From: JBCBRD01 sp039819785
GTDB lineage: Bacteria > Pseudomonadota > Alphaproteobacteria > Rhizobiales > Hyphomicrobiaceae
Direction: 5' to 3'
DNA: 64,000 bases
Assembly (NCBI GenBank): GCA_039819785.1
Contig: JBCBRH010000002.1
Location: 80,584 to 144,583 of the forward strand
The stretch's first letter is position 1, and every line of letters starts with the position of its first letter. A program made the translations under genes and the position numbers. Below are positions 36,947 to 46,036 of the stretch, piece by piece. Below the pieces are notes generated by a model that saw only the letters and a list, made by a program, of their open reading frames with translations, ran no database searches and was not told where the DNA came from.

Positions 36947-36981
36947 AAACACCCCTGCAAACCACGTTTGCAGGGGTGTTT
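36947..36981. terminator. Bidirectional terminator between rcdA and rpmE
   Basis: A perfect 15-bp stem (36947-36961 with 36967-36981; left arm AAACACCCCTGCAAA) with a five-base loop. It sits between the convergent rcdA and rpmE genes and has A and T tracts for both directions. Confidence 0.93.
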
Positions 36982-37019
36982 GATTAGGATCGGACGGGTT
37001 CGTCGGCCAAAATGCTGGC

Positions 37020-37244
37020 TCAGAACATACCTTCGAATTTCTTCTTGAACCGTGACAAGCGCCCGCCGCGGTCGGTCAGCTTTTGATCGCCGCCCGTCCA
37101 GGCTGGATGCGACGTTGGGTCAATATCAAGCTGAAGGGTGTCGCCTTCCTTGCCGTAGGTCGAATATGTCGTGAATTCCGTTCCATCGGTCATCACCACT
37201 TTGATCTGGTGATAATCGGGATGAAAATCAGGGTTCTTGTTCAT
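37020..37244 (-). CDS. rpmE: 50S ribosomal protein L31
   Basis: 74 residues (MNKNPDFHPDYHQIKVVMTD), with the L31 pattern DIDPTSHPAWTGG and the basic ending GRLSRFKKKFEGMF. The CxxC zinc pair of the C+ type is missing, so this is the zinc-independent (C-) form usual in this group. It is the short peripheral protein linking the 50S and 30S heads. It has its own promoter in the 455-bp gap upstream. Confidence 0.93.
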   Translation of the reverse strand: MNKNPDFHPDYHQIKVVMTDGTEFTTYSTYGKEGDTLQLDIDPTSHPAWTGGDQKLTDRGGRLSRFKKKFEGMF

Positions 37245-37699
37245 CGGGTGGTCCTATCTCAGGCTGAACCCAAAGCGAGCAGCAACACATTTTGGCTGCA
37301 ACCTGCCCATCTTTGTTCGACGGAGAGGTGGTGCATACGCTTTGGAGTTGAATGCAGAGCAGCTGATTTAGTCCACGATGACCTGTTAGACAAGGAAAAC
37401 TTGCCACTGGCGGGTTATTCAACATGCGCGTTGGGTCAGGGTTGCTGCGTGGTTTCGACTGGGCCATTGGTCCAGTATTGGCTATTGTAGACAGGTGGCA
37501 AAGTTGACCTGCCCACCTGGGGGTATGCCAATTGGCTGACGGGCGTGCGCCCGTTGGGTTTTAACGCTCAGAAATCGCCTGTAAAATCACTTACGGTTTC
37601 GCATGTGCCCGGGTTTCTGTCATCGTCAAGGGCAAAGCAAACGCCGTGGGTCAGACGTTCACCCTTGCCCCCGCCATCACCTTAGAATGAGAGCCGATC
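37245..37699. promoter_or_regulatory. Divergent rpmE/ABC exporter intergenic region
   Basis: 455 bp between divergent genes with no credible ORF. Both promoters should be here. I could not assign -35 and -10 boxes or find a leader structure with confidence. Confidence 0.4.
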
Positions 37700-39523
37700 T
37701 TGAGCCGCCGCAGATCATCCTCCGATACGATGCCATCCTCCATAGACGGGTCAGAAACAGCCGAGGGCAAGCGCCGCTCGCTGAAGCCGCTTCTGGAGCT
37801 AAAGCCCTATCTGTTGCGCTACAAGACGGCGTTGGCATTCGCCGGTCTGGCATTGGTCGCATCGGCTGGGGCAACACTTGCCGTTCCCATCGCGGTGCGC
37901 CGGGTCATCGACAACGGGTTTTCAGCCGAGAACGCGGCGCTGATCGACCAGTATTTCACCGTCTTGATCATCATCGGGGCCGTGCTGGCCATTGCGAGTT
38001 CGGCGCGGTTTTACTTCGTGAATTGGCTGGGCGAACGGGTCGTCTCAGACCTGCGCGCCGATGTGTTTGCCAATCTGACGCGGCTAGGTGCTGGGTTTTT
38101 CGCGCAGACGCACTCAGGTGAGGTCATGAGCCGCCTGACTGCGGATACGACACAGATTAAGTCCGCCGCAGGCTCGGCGCTCAGTCAGGCTTTGCGCAAC
38201 TCGATTATGCTTATCGGCGCGCTCGTCATGATGTTCATCACGTCGGTTGAATTGTCGATGCTGGTGCTGTTGGCGATCCCTGCCATCGTGTTGCCGCTTA
38301 TGGCCTATGGGCGCGTGGTGCGGCGTTTGTCCCGGACCGCACAAGATGAATTGGCAGAGGCTTCGGCGTTTGCTTCTGAAAATCTTGGTGCCATCCGCAC
38401 CATGCAGGCTTTCGCCAACGAAACCGCGATCGTCGGACGGTTTTCGGCGGCCGTCGAGCGCACGTTCAGCGCTGCCAAAGACCGGCTTTTAGCGCGCGCC
38501 GGTTTAACGGCGATGGCGATCTTCCTCGTGACGGCAAGCATCGTAGCGGTGCTGTGGTACGGGGCAGCCGCCGTTATTGGCGGTGACATGACCGCTGGCC
38601 GGTTGAGCCAGTTTGTTCTTTATGCCGTTTTTGCTGCGGGTGCCTTGGCCGAACTCGCCGAGGTGTGGGGTGAAATGAGCCAGGCAGCCGGTGCCTCAGA
38701 ACGGCTGATGGAATTGCTGAAGGTCGTTCCCGAAATTCAAGAACCGGTCGATCCCATAGCCCTACCTGTTCCGGTGCGAGGTGCCGTTTCGTTTGACACT
38801 GTGACGTTTGCCTATCCCGGTCGGGAAGAGGCAGATGCCATCTCCGACTTTACGTTGTCCGTTGCGCCTGGCGAAACGGTCGCGCTCGTCGGGCCGTCGG
38901 GGGCTGGAAAATCGACTTTGTTCAATCTGTTGTTGCGGTTCTACGATCCACAAAGCGGCGTCGTGAAAATCGACGGCGTTGATGTGGCCCGCGCGCCGTT
39001 GGGTGATTTGCGCCGGCGCATGGCGATTGTCCCTCAGGATGTGGCGCTATTCGCCGAGACCATTGCCGACAATATTCGCTACGGCGCGGCTGATGCCGAT
39101 ATCACGGCCGTGCAGGAGGCTGCGAAGCTTGCCCAGGCGGACGGGTTCATCCAGGAGTTGCCTGAGGCGTACTCCACCAAACTGGGGGAGCGTGGCGTTA
39201 CGCTGTCTGGCGGACAGCGGCAGCGCATCGCGCTCGCGCGAGCCATCCTGAAGGATGCCCGGGTTCTGCTGCTGGATGAGGCGACCAGTGCGCTGGATGC
39301 TGAAAGTGAACTGGCTGTGCAGCTGGCGCTTGAAAAGGTCATGGAAGGCCGGACGACGCTGGTGATCGCGCACCGTCTGGCGACGGTTCAGAAGGCTGAC
39401 CGCATCATCGTTATGGATGGTGGGCGGATCGTGGAAGAGGGCACGCATTCCGCGCTCGTGGCCAAAGGCGGGCTTTATAGCCGTCTGGCGCAATTGCAGT
39501 TCGGGTTGGAAGCTGCCGAGTAA
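37700..39523 (+). CDS. ABC exporter (fused permease and ATPase)
   Basis: 607 residues starting at a TTG (37700), with an ATG at 37730 as alternative. Six transmembrane helices lie in about residues 40-320, then the ATPase: GPSGAGKST near 398, LSGGQRQR near 501, LLLDEATSALDAESE and the switch His in VIAHRLAT. It is of the MsbA/multidrug type. In related genomes an ABC exporter follows rpmE in the same place. Substrate is unknown; a lipid or drug is likely. It is the second such exporter in the window, only moderately similar to the one at 190-2109. Confidence 0.85.
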   Translation: MSRRRSSSDTMPSSIDGSETAEGKRRSLKPLLELKPYLLRYKTALAFAGLALVASAGATLAVPIAVRRVIDNGFSAENAALIDQYFTVLIIIGAVLAIASSARFYFVNWLGERVVSDLRADVFANLTRLGAGFFAQTHSGEVMSRLTADTTQIKSAAGSALSQALRNSIMLIGALVMMFITSVELSMLVLLAIPAIVLPLMAYGRVVRRLSRTAQDELAEASAFASENLGAIRTMQAFANETAIVGRFSAAVERTFSAAKDRLLARAGLTAMAIFLVTASIVAVLWYGAAAVIGGDMTAGRLSQFVLYAVFAAGALAELAEVWGEMSQAAGASERLMELLKVVPEIQEPVDPIALPVPVRGAVSFDTVTFAYPGREEADAISDFTLSVAPGETVALVGPSGAGKSTLFNLLLRFYDPQSGVVKIDGVDVARAPLGDLRRRMAIVPQDVALFAETIADNIRYGAADADITAVQEAAKLAQADGFIQELPEAYSTKLGERGVTLSGGQRQRIALARAILKDARVLLLDEATSALDAESELAVQLALEKVMEGRTTLVIAHRLATVQKADRIIVMDGGRIVEEGTHSALVAKGGLYSRLAQLQFGLEAAE

Positions 39524-39677
39524 CAAGCCTGTCGGGTCCCGGTTGCTTGGCAGGTCGTTCGTGTGCCGTGTTGTTTGGGAATTCAACGTCAGCTCGATCT
39601 TGCCGCCATACTTCAGTAGGCAGCCGTTAGATAGCAGTCTTCACGCGAACAACCGGATGAACTTCCAACCGGGGCAG

Positions 39678-39699
39678 CTTCTGCCAAGCTTCTGCCAAG
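39678..39699. repeat. Short tandem repeat inside an intergenic hairpin
   Basis: CTTCTGCCAAG occurs twice in tandem and is followed by a related TTTTGGGAAG. The block is bracketed by GCAGCTTC (39674-39681) and GAAGCTGC (39707-39714), so it can fold as a long hairpin. It lies between the convergent ABC exporter and phaZ genes and may help end transcription. Confidence 0.5.
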
Positions 39700-39750
39700 C
39701 TTTTGGGAAGCTGCAGCGCAGCGCCGAACACAAATTGCTGTCAGGTGTTC

Positions 39751-41181
39751 TTAGTTGGTCGTAACCTTGGCGGGAGGCGAGGCCTTCATCGGGCCGACGT
39801 TGGCACGATCATCAGCCCAATCGATTTCCTCTTCCCGCTCATCGCGCAAGGACCGATAGGGCAAGCCCACCGACAGCGATCCGTTGCCATTTTCGGACGA
39901 AGGCGCTGCATGTTCTTCGTGTCCAGGTGGGATCTGCGACGTCATCCGCTTGAATTCCATGCCGCGGATAAATTCGCGAATCCGTGGCTGGATTTCCGTG
40001 CGGAAGCGCGTGCCGTTGAACACGCCATAGTGGCCGACACCTGGCTGAACGTAATGATAGCGCTCGTCCAATGGGATGTTCGTGCAGAGGTCCTGTGCGG
40101 CTTCGGTCTGACCAAGGCCGCAAATGTCGTCGCGCTCGCCTTCGACGGTCAGGAGGCCGGTCTTGGTGATCAAGGAACAATCGACAAGTTCGTTGCGGTG
40201 GGTCATCACGCCGTCCGGCAATGAGTGGCGTTGGAAAACCTCTTCCACGGTCTGCAGATAGAACTCACACGGCAGGTCCATCACCGACAAGTATTCTTCA
40301 TAGAAGGTCTTGTGTGAGTTGACGCTATCGCAGTCGCCTTTGACCAAGTTGTTGAACAGGTCCATGTGCGCCTTGGTGTGGCGCTCCAGGTTCATCGTCA
40401 TGAAGCCCGTCAGCTGCATAAAGCCTGGATAGACGCGGCGCATGAAGCCTGGGTTCGGGAACGGTACAAGCGAGATCACGTTGTGCTCGAACCATTCGAT
40501 CGTTTTCTTCTGGGCGAGGTCGTTGACCACCGTTGGATTGCGTCGTGTGTCGATCGGGCCGCCCATCAGCGTCAGCGACAGCGGCTGGCAGGGATCGTCT
40601 CGTCGGGCCATGACCGCTGCGGCAGCAAGGGCTGGAACGGCTGGCTGACAAACCGCCATGACGTGCGTGTTCGGGCCGATGAATTGGATAAACTCGATCA
40701 GGTAATCGATGAAATCATCAAGGTCGAAGGCGCCGTCCGTAACGGGGACGTCGCGGCAATCGATCCAGTCGGTGACGTAGACATCGTGCTCCTGGATCAT
40801 GGCCTTTACGGTGCCGCGAAGCAGCGTCGCGTAGTGGCCAGACATTGGGGCGACGATCAACACCTTGGGATCGTTGCGTTTGCCGACAACGCTTTCATCG
40901 CGCTTAAAACGCTGCAGGTTGCAGAAATTCTTTTCGACCACGTTTTCGATCGAGATCGGCACCTTCAGTCCATAAACTGTGGTGTCTTCGATGTCCCAAT
41001 CCGGCTTGCCGTAGCGCCGCGTCAAGCCGTCGAAGACTTCGCAGGCGGCAGAAAAGCTTTTCGCGACCGGTGTATATGACCACGGATTGTAAGGTGCGTT
41101 CAGTTGCACGTTGATGCCCTGCGCCATGATGCGCAGAGGGTTCAAGACGGCGTGGGCAAATTCGTAAGCGTGGTAGCGCAT
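39751..41181 (-). CDS. phaZ: Intracellular polyhydroxyalkanoate depolymerase
   Basis: 476 residues of an alpha/beta-hydrolase that degrades stored polyhydroxybutyrate. The opening MRYHAYEFAHAVLNPLR and the nucleophile box VCQPAVP (about residue 177, Cys in place of the lipase-box Ser) are typical of type I PhaZ. GVGHYGVFNG near the C-terminus supplies the catalytic His. The last 50 residues are a charged tail absent from shorter members. It implies that the organism makes PHB granules. The gene is single. Confidence 0.92.
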   Translation of the reverse strand: MRYHAYEFAHAVLNPLRIMAQGINVQLNAPYNPWSYTPVAKSFSAACEVFDGLTRRYGKPDWDIEDTTVYGLKVPISIENVVEKNFCNLQRFKRDESVVGKRNDPKVLIVAPMSGHYATLLRGTVKAMIQEHDVYVTDWIDCRDVPVTDGAFDLDDFIDYLIEFIQFIGPNTHVMAVCQPAVPALAAAAVMARRDDPCQPLSLTLMGGPIDTRRNPTVVNDLAQKKTIEWFEHNVISLVPFPNPGFMRRVYPGFMQLTGFMTMNLERHTKAHMDLFNNLVKGDCDSVNSHKTFYEEYLSVMDLPCEFYLQTVEEVFQRHSLPDGVMTHRNELVDCSLITKTGLLTVEGERDDICGLGQTEAAQDLCTNIPLDERYHYVQPGVGHYGVFNGTRFRTEIQPRIREFIRGMEFKRMTSQIPPGHEEHAAPSSENGNGSLSVGLPYRSLRDEREEEIDWADDRANVGPMKASPPAKVTTN

Positions 41182-41504
41182 TTATGTTCCCGATGATTGA
41201 CGAGTAACGCAGTGCGGCAACTTCTTAATGCATCGCAACACTGATTGCTCGGAACGTCAAGCCGACGGCTTTGGAACGACTGGGCATGTCGGCCTTGCGA
41301 TGAAGCCAGAAAACCTAAGATAATACAGAAAGCTATCATAAGTCCTTCACCTTGAAGGAGGCCTTTAGGCAAAGCTTTCATGATGTATTTGTGACGTAAA
41401 CTGCAGCTTCAAATTGGTGCGGCGCACATTTTCTGCATTAAATATCATGGTTTGTGAGTGGGTTGGCGTGTTGTCCGCTGCACGCCCGCCGTCCGGGGAA
41501 CCGA
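41182..41504. promoter_or_regulatory. phaZ upstream region
   Basis: 323 bp between the stator operon end (41505) and the phaZ start, both on the minus strand. The phaZ promoter should lie here. The stretch around 41300-41460 is AT-rich. No ORF, repeat or clear terminator is seen. Confidence 0.4.
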
Positions 41505-42536
41505 TTAGCGGCTGGTCAGCTTTAGCTCGATGCGTCGATTGCGCCGCAGGGCGTCGGTGCCTGTACCCTCATCCAACGGGGCAAACTGACCATACCCCGC
41601 GGCGACGAGGCGCTGTGGCGGAACCCCACGGGCAATCAGGTATTGCACGACGGATAACGCCCGCGCCGTCGAGAGCTCCCAATTGGATGGAAAGTCCGGG
41701 GTGCTGATGGGTTGCGCGTCCGTATGGCCGTCGACCTGCAACACCCAGTCGATCTCTTTGGGAATCTCGCCGCGCAGCTCGTTGATGGCAGAGGCAAGCT
41801 GGTCGATCGCGCCCAGGCCATCCGGTGTCAGCTGTGCCTGGCCGGATGGGAACAACACCTCGGATTGAAATATAAAACGGTCTCCGACGACACGGATGTC
41901 CTTTCGGGTGCTCAAGAGTTCACGCAGGCGCCCGAAAAAGTCCGACCGATACCGCTGTAGCTCCTGCACCTGGCGTGCGAGCGCGGCGTTCAGGCGTTTG
42001 CCCAGGTCCTGGATGCGGTCTTGGGAATCCTGGTCTTTCTTCTCGCTGGCCTCCAAGGCATCGTTCAAAGCTGCGATCTGTCGACGCAAAGCCAGGATCT
42101 GTTGGTTGAGCAGGTCCACTTTGGCCAGCGCTTCGGAGGATGTCTTTTGCTGGTCTTCGAGGTCACTCGTCAGGGCCGCGATCCGGTTCGCGGCTGATTT
42201 GGCGGCTTCATCGCCGGACAGCGCAAAGCCTGACAGCCTGGCGTTTTCCGCACGCGTGCTGGCCAACGAGGCTTGAAGCGCGGCCAACTGATCCTCTGCG
42301 TCTTTTGCCTTGCCGCGTTCAAGGGAGAGGATGTTGGTCAATTCAGCCAGCTGGCGGTTTAATCGCTGGAGGACGGTGTCTTTGCCGCTTGCTTCTTGTG
42401 TCGCGAAATACTGCGCGAGCATGAAGATCGACATCAAGAACATGACGACAAGCAGGAGCGTCGACAGGGCGTCCACGTAACCCGGCCAGAAATCACCGTA
42501 GTCGGTGCTTGAGCGTCTTGAACGGCCTCTGGCCAA
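41505..42536 (-). CDS. OmpA/MotB-type peptidoglycan-binding stator subunit
   Basis: 343 residues. One transmembrane helix (about 21-45, ALSTLLLVVMFLMSIFMLA) is preceded by Asp22, the place of the proton-carrying Asp of MotB-like proteins. A long coiled coil (about 55-190) leads to a C-terminal OmpA-like peptidoglycan-binding domain with VDGHTDAQPI and NWELSTARALSVVQYL. It pairs with the MotA-like gene 4 bp upstream. The architecture is like ZorB. Related pairs are chromosomal and conserved in Hyphomicrobiales, and their force-transducing role is not defined. Confidence 0.85.
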   Translation of the reverse strand: MARGRSRRSSTDYGDFWPGYVDALSTLLLVVMFLMSIFMLAQYFATQEASGKDTVLQRLNRQLAELTNILSLERGKAKDAEDQLAALQASLASTRAENARLSGFALSGDEAAKSAANRIAALTSDLEDQQKTSSEALAKVDLLNQQILALRRQIAALNDALEASEKKDQDSQDRIQDLGKRLNAALARQVQELQRYRSDFFGRLRELLSTRKDIRVVGDRFIFQSEVLFPSGQAQLTPDGLGAIDQLASAINELRGEIPKEIDWVLQVDGHTDAQPISTPDFPSNWELSTARALSVVQYLIARGVPPQRLVAAGYGQFAPLDEGTGTDALRRNRRIELKLTSR

Positions 42537-42540
42537 AGGT

Positions 42541-43590
42541 TCACCCTCTCCGGCGGTCGATTTTGAGCGTCAGGTCGCGCAGGGTCTCGGCCACGCTTGC
42601 CTGTTGAGCCGCTTGTTCGTCGGCCCACTCGCGGACGACTTTTTGTTCGGCCCGCATTTGATTGACGAGTCCGTTCACACCTTCGGTGAGGTGTTCCACA
42701 CTGGCTGCTGCATCGCCTGGTGGAGTTAGGCTTCCAGCGCCCGGGTTCTCGCCAAGGCGCACGTTCAGCTCTTCCAGGATGCGCTGCATGTCAAACAACG
42801 TGGCAGCCAGTTGGCGGTTCGTGCCGTCGGCCGTTGTTGAGCCGCCGGGTGTCAATTCAGTGATGCCCGACAGCCATTCTTCGAGTTCATTGTAAAACCG
42901 GTTGTGCGCATGGCTCGCCTGAAGCTCGAGGAAGCCCAGAACAAGCGATCCGGCCAGCCCCAGAAGGGATGATGAAAACGCTGTGCCCATGCCCTGCATC
43001 GGGGCGGCCAGTCCGGCTTTCAAATCGCCGAACAATTGGACGGTGTCATTGGCGTTCGTGTCTATGGTGCCGATAACTCCACCGACGGCCTGGATGGTTT
43101 CCAGTAGGCCCCAAAATGTTCCGAGCAAGCCCAGGAACACGAGAAGGCCGACCAGATAGCGACCGGTGTCCCGCGCTTCATCCAGCCGCGATCCGATCGA
43201 GTCCATGATAGAGGCCATGGCGTTCGTGGACAGCGAGAGACTGCCTGTGCGGTCGCGCAGCATGGTGGCCATGGGGGCCAGAAGGCTTGGTGTCGGACCT
43301 GTTGAGAGCCCGGGGTCTGAGATCCGGAAGCCATTGACCCAGCGGATTTCCGGATAAAGTCTAATGACCTGCTGGAATGTAAAGATGATGCCGAACGCCA
43401 GGACGGCCAGGATCAGGCCGTTGAGCCCAGGGTTGGCCATGAGCGAGCGGAACAGTTGCTCATGCAGGATCGCGGCGACAAAACCGACGAGTGTCAGGAA
43501 GATCAACATCCTGACCAAGAACAATCCTGGAAAATTCAACGTGCGGTGCAGACCTGCTGCTCCAGCGTCGCCTTTGCGTCGACGTGCCAT
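42541..43590 (-). CDS. MotA/ExbB-type proton channel protein
   Basis: 349 residues with four predicted membrane helices: about 27-47, 55-75, 146-168 and 203-225. The conserved channel region YLVGLLVFLGLLGTFWGLL and the second GMGTAFSSSLLGLAGSL match MotA/TolQ/ExbB proteins. The C-terminal cytoplasmic part after residue 230 is helical and shorter than ZorA tails. With the OmpA-type gene downstream it should form a proton-driven stator anchored to peptidoglycan. There are no flagellar genes nearby. Confidence 0.85.
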   Translation of the reverse strand: MARRRKGDAGAAGLHRTLNFPGLFLVRMLIFLTLVGFVAAILHEQLFRSLMANPGLNGLILAVLAFGIIFTFQQVIRLYPEIRWVNGFRISDPGLSTGPTPSLLAPMATMLRDRTGSLSLSTNAMASIMDSIGSRLDEARDTGRYLVGLLVFLGLLGTFWGLLETIQAVGGVIGTIDTNANDTVQLFGDLKAGLAAPMQGMGTAFSSSLLGLAGSLVLGFLELQASHAHNRFYNELEEWLSGITELTPGGSTTADGTNRQLAATLFDMQRILEELNVRLGENPGAGSLTPPGDAAASVEHLTEGVNGLVNQMRAEQKVVREWADEQAAQQASVAETLRDLTLKIDRRRG

Positions 43591-43814
43591 GTCCGCCCCT
43601 GCCTATCACCCGCCGCCAGCGCCAATGCCCCGTGCGCTTGGCTATTCTACCCCAAAGTTCGTCATATCGTGGCAGTTCAACCCGGCAAGATCATGCCACG
43701 CGTCCTGCGTCACCATCATTGCCGGTTTTAGATGTCGTGTATGTTGCTAATTGGGCACGCTTGGACGTGTCAGCCGAGGGGTTTGTGGAAAACGTCGGCG
43801 GTCGTGCCAGTGTG

Positions 43815-44627
43815 TCAGGCTTTCACAGCCAATGCAGGCGCTGTGTCGCCGACGAGGGGTATGAGGGCTTTTTGTATTTGTGAATTGCCTGCCAGCACGG
43901 TGCCCGTGTCCAACATGTCGCTCCCGCCGTTCAGATCTGTGACGATCCCGCCGGCTTCGCGCACGATGACGATGCCAGCTGCCATGTCCCAGGGTTTGAT
44001 GTTGCGCTCCCAATAGGCGTCAAAACGGCCTGCTGCTGTCCATGCGAGATCCATGGCTGCCGAACCTGTCCGCCGTAGTCCGGCAACGGTATTGAGCACG
44101 GCGTCCAACTCGGCTTTGAAACGAGCCTGGCCGGGGCGGCCTCGATGTGGAATGCCCATTGCCAAAACGCAGTCATCAAGCGTTCGTCGTGCGGCAACAC
44201 GTAGCCGGCGGTCGTTGAGGTAGGCCCCTTTACCTTTTTCCGCCGTAAAGAGTTCATCGGTCACGGGGTTATAGATCACGCCCGCAAAGAGCTTTCCTTC
44301 GCGTTCGAGCCCAATGGATATGGCAAACAACGGAATGGAGTGCAGGAAGTTCGTGGTGCCATCAAGCGGGTCCACGATCCAACGGTTGGCCTTATCGGCG
44401 CCTGCAACCACGCCGCCTTCTTCCAGCAAAAAGCCATAGCCTGGCCGGGCCTTCGTCAGTTCTTCCTGGATGATTTTTTCAGCTTTGAGGTCGGCTGCGG
44501 AAACGAAGTTGGCGGGGCCCTTGATGGAGACCTGCAGGTTCTCAACCTCCCCGAAGTCGCGGGCGAGTGAGCGGCCAGCCTTGCGGGCGGCTGAAACCAT
44601 TACGTTCAGAAGGGGTGAGAAGGCCAT
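43815..44627 (-). CDS. suhB: Inositol monophosphatase family protein
   Basis: 270 residues of a Mg-dependent phosphatase. Metal-binding motifs: LLEEGG, IVDPLDGTTNFLHSIP and the late IKPWDMAAGIVIVREAGG. It hydrolyses inositol-1-phosphate or related sugar phosphates; some members (SuhB) also act in transcription antitermination. It is transcribed in the same direction as the stator genes, 224 bp upstream of them. The length is usual and no signal peptide is visible. Confidence 0.9.
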   Translation of the reverse strand: MAFSPLLNVMVSAARKAGRSLARDFGEVENLQVSIKGPANFVSAADLKAEKIIQEELTKARPGYGFLLEEGGVVAGADKANRWIVDPLDGTTNFLHSIPLFAISIGLEREGKLFAGVIYNPVTDELFTAEKGKGAYLNDRRLRVAARRTLDDCVLAMGIPHRGRPGQARFKAELDAVLNTVAGLRRTGSAAMDLAWTAAGRFDAYWERNIKPWDMAAGIVIVREAGGIVTDLNGGSDMLDTGTVLAGNSQIQKALIPLVGDTAPALAVKA

Positions 44628-44784
44628 GGGCGGGTGTGTGGTCCTTAAGCGGTCAAGGTTGGGGATATGCGCGCAGCTTTGCTGGCCGATCGTGTGTATC
44701 GATGCGGCCGTCGTCAGGGCAAGCCCTATCCCGAGGCGACTGCCACCACAAGGCTGACAGGGCAGCGGGCGGGTTCAAAGTGTT

Positions 44785-45924
44785 TTATTGCACGCTAAGC
44801 GGAGAGATGAGCGCGGCATCGCGGAACTCAGTCGCCGCGCGCTCGGCCTCGGCGCGCGTTTCGGCCGGCAGTTTGGCGATCTTGTTGTCCATGAACATGT
44901 CTTTGATACCACCCTGCTTGGCCAGGAACCGCCACTTGGCCATTTGCACCGGGCTTTTGTTCACGCCGATCCCTTCTTCGTAGATGTAGGCCAGACGGTT
45001 CTGCGCACCTGCAATCCCCTTCGCAGCTGCGGATTTCAAATATGGAATTGCCTTTGGTTCGTCTGTTCGTATGCCGTAACCTTTGAGGAGTAAGACGGCG
45101 TATTCGTATTGCGCCACGGCCATGCCCTGATCGGCGGCTTTTGAGAGCCAGCGCGCCTGTTCGTAGGCGTCGCTGTCAAAGCCTGCTCCGGCTTCGATCA
45201 TACCGGCGAGGTCGTATTGGGCGGCGGCAATGCCTTTTTCGGCGGCATAGGCGATGTGCCGGCTCGCGCGGTGCACATTTTTGGGTTTTCCGGTTCCGTT
45301 GAGAAACAGTAGTCCGAGATTATAGTTGGCCTGCGGATGGCCTGTTTTTGCAGCGCTCTCGAACAGTGAGGCTGCGGTATCCATGTTCTTCTCGACACCG
45401 CGGCCCTGCGCGAACATCAGGCCGATGGCAAACATCGCGTTGACGTCGCCAAGCTCGGCGCCGCGTTTAAACCATTGTGCTGCGACTTTCTCGTCTTTTG
45501 AGACGCCGTGGCCTTCCGCATAGATACGGCCAATGAGCGTATGTGAGGCGGGGTGGCCTTTTTCGGCACCTTTTTGAGCAAGTTCCAGTGCGGTCAGGTA
45601 TTTGCCCTCATCGAATGCTCGGTAGGCTGCGTCTTCGCCGACACCTGTTGCGGATGGCGCGTTTGTCGAGCTGCCGGACTTGCTTGGGTTCGACTGGCCA
45701 GGATTTGACTGGGCTTTGCCCGTGTCTGCATCGGTGTCGTCTTTGCTGCCGTCCGACCAGAACCACGAACTGATACCTGCTGAAGCCGTGACGGGTCCGA
45801 CTGCAATCAGGGTGAGCGCCAGGATGATCAGAACCGTTGGATGGCGCGCGCTTGCTCGTTTCGATTGCGGCGTTCGTGCGCGGTGGCTTATGGGTGCGGA
45901 TTTATGATCGGCTTGTGACGTCAT
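44785..45924 (-). CDS. Sel1-repeat (TPR-like) membrane protein
   Basis: 379 residues. A basic N-terminus precedes one hydrophobic helix (about 29-50, TVLIILALTLIAVGPVTASAG) that is either a signal anchor or a signal peptide, then a Ser/Asn/Gly-rich stretch. From about residue 105 come roughly six Sel1-like repeats with patterns such as AEKGHPASHTLIGRIYAEGH and GDVNAMFAIGLMFAQG. Such repeats mediate protein contacts, often in the periplasm. Partners are unknown. The gene lies between suhB and the ThiE-like gene on one strand. Confidence 0.85.
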   Translation of the reverse strand: MTSQADHKSAPISHRARTPQSKRASARHPTVLIILALTLIAVGPVTASAGISSWFWSDGSKDDTDADTGKAQSNPGQSNPSKSGSSTNAPSATGVGEDAAYRAFDEGKYLTALELAQKGAEKGHPASHTLIGRIYAEGHGVSKDEKVAAQWFKRGAELGDVNAMFAIGLMFAQGRGVEKNMDTAASLFESAAKTGHPQANYNLGLLFLNGTGKPKNVHRASRHIAYAAEKGIAAAQYDLAGMIEAGAGFDSDAYEQARWLSKAADQGMAVAQYEYAVLLLKGYGIRTDEPKAIPYLKSAAAKGIAGAQNRLAYIYEEGIGVNKSPVQMAKWRFLAKQGGIKDMFMDNKIAKLPAETRAEAERAATEFRDAALISPLSVQ

Positions 45925-46036
45925 GGCCTCTCCGGATGGTCTCGCTCAGCGGTTGTCATCACGACGTGCTGTTCCTCAAATGTGTCCAACACATGAAGCG
46001 AGTGGGTCAACAGAGTTTGTGGCATGTCACGTCTGG

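Noticed and set aside
41505..43590. A Zorya phage-defence system
   Set aside because: Only the channel and OmpA-type genes are present; there is no ZorC, ZorD or ZorE helicase or nuclease nearby and the neighbours are housekeeping genes.
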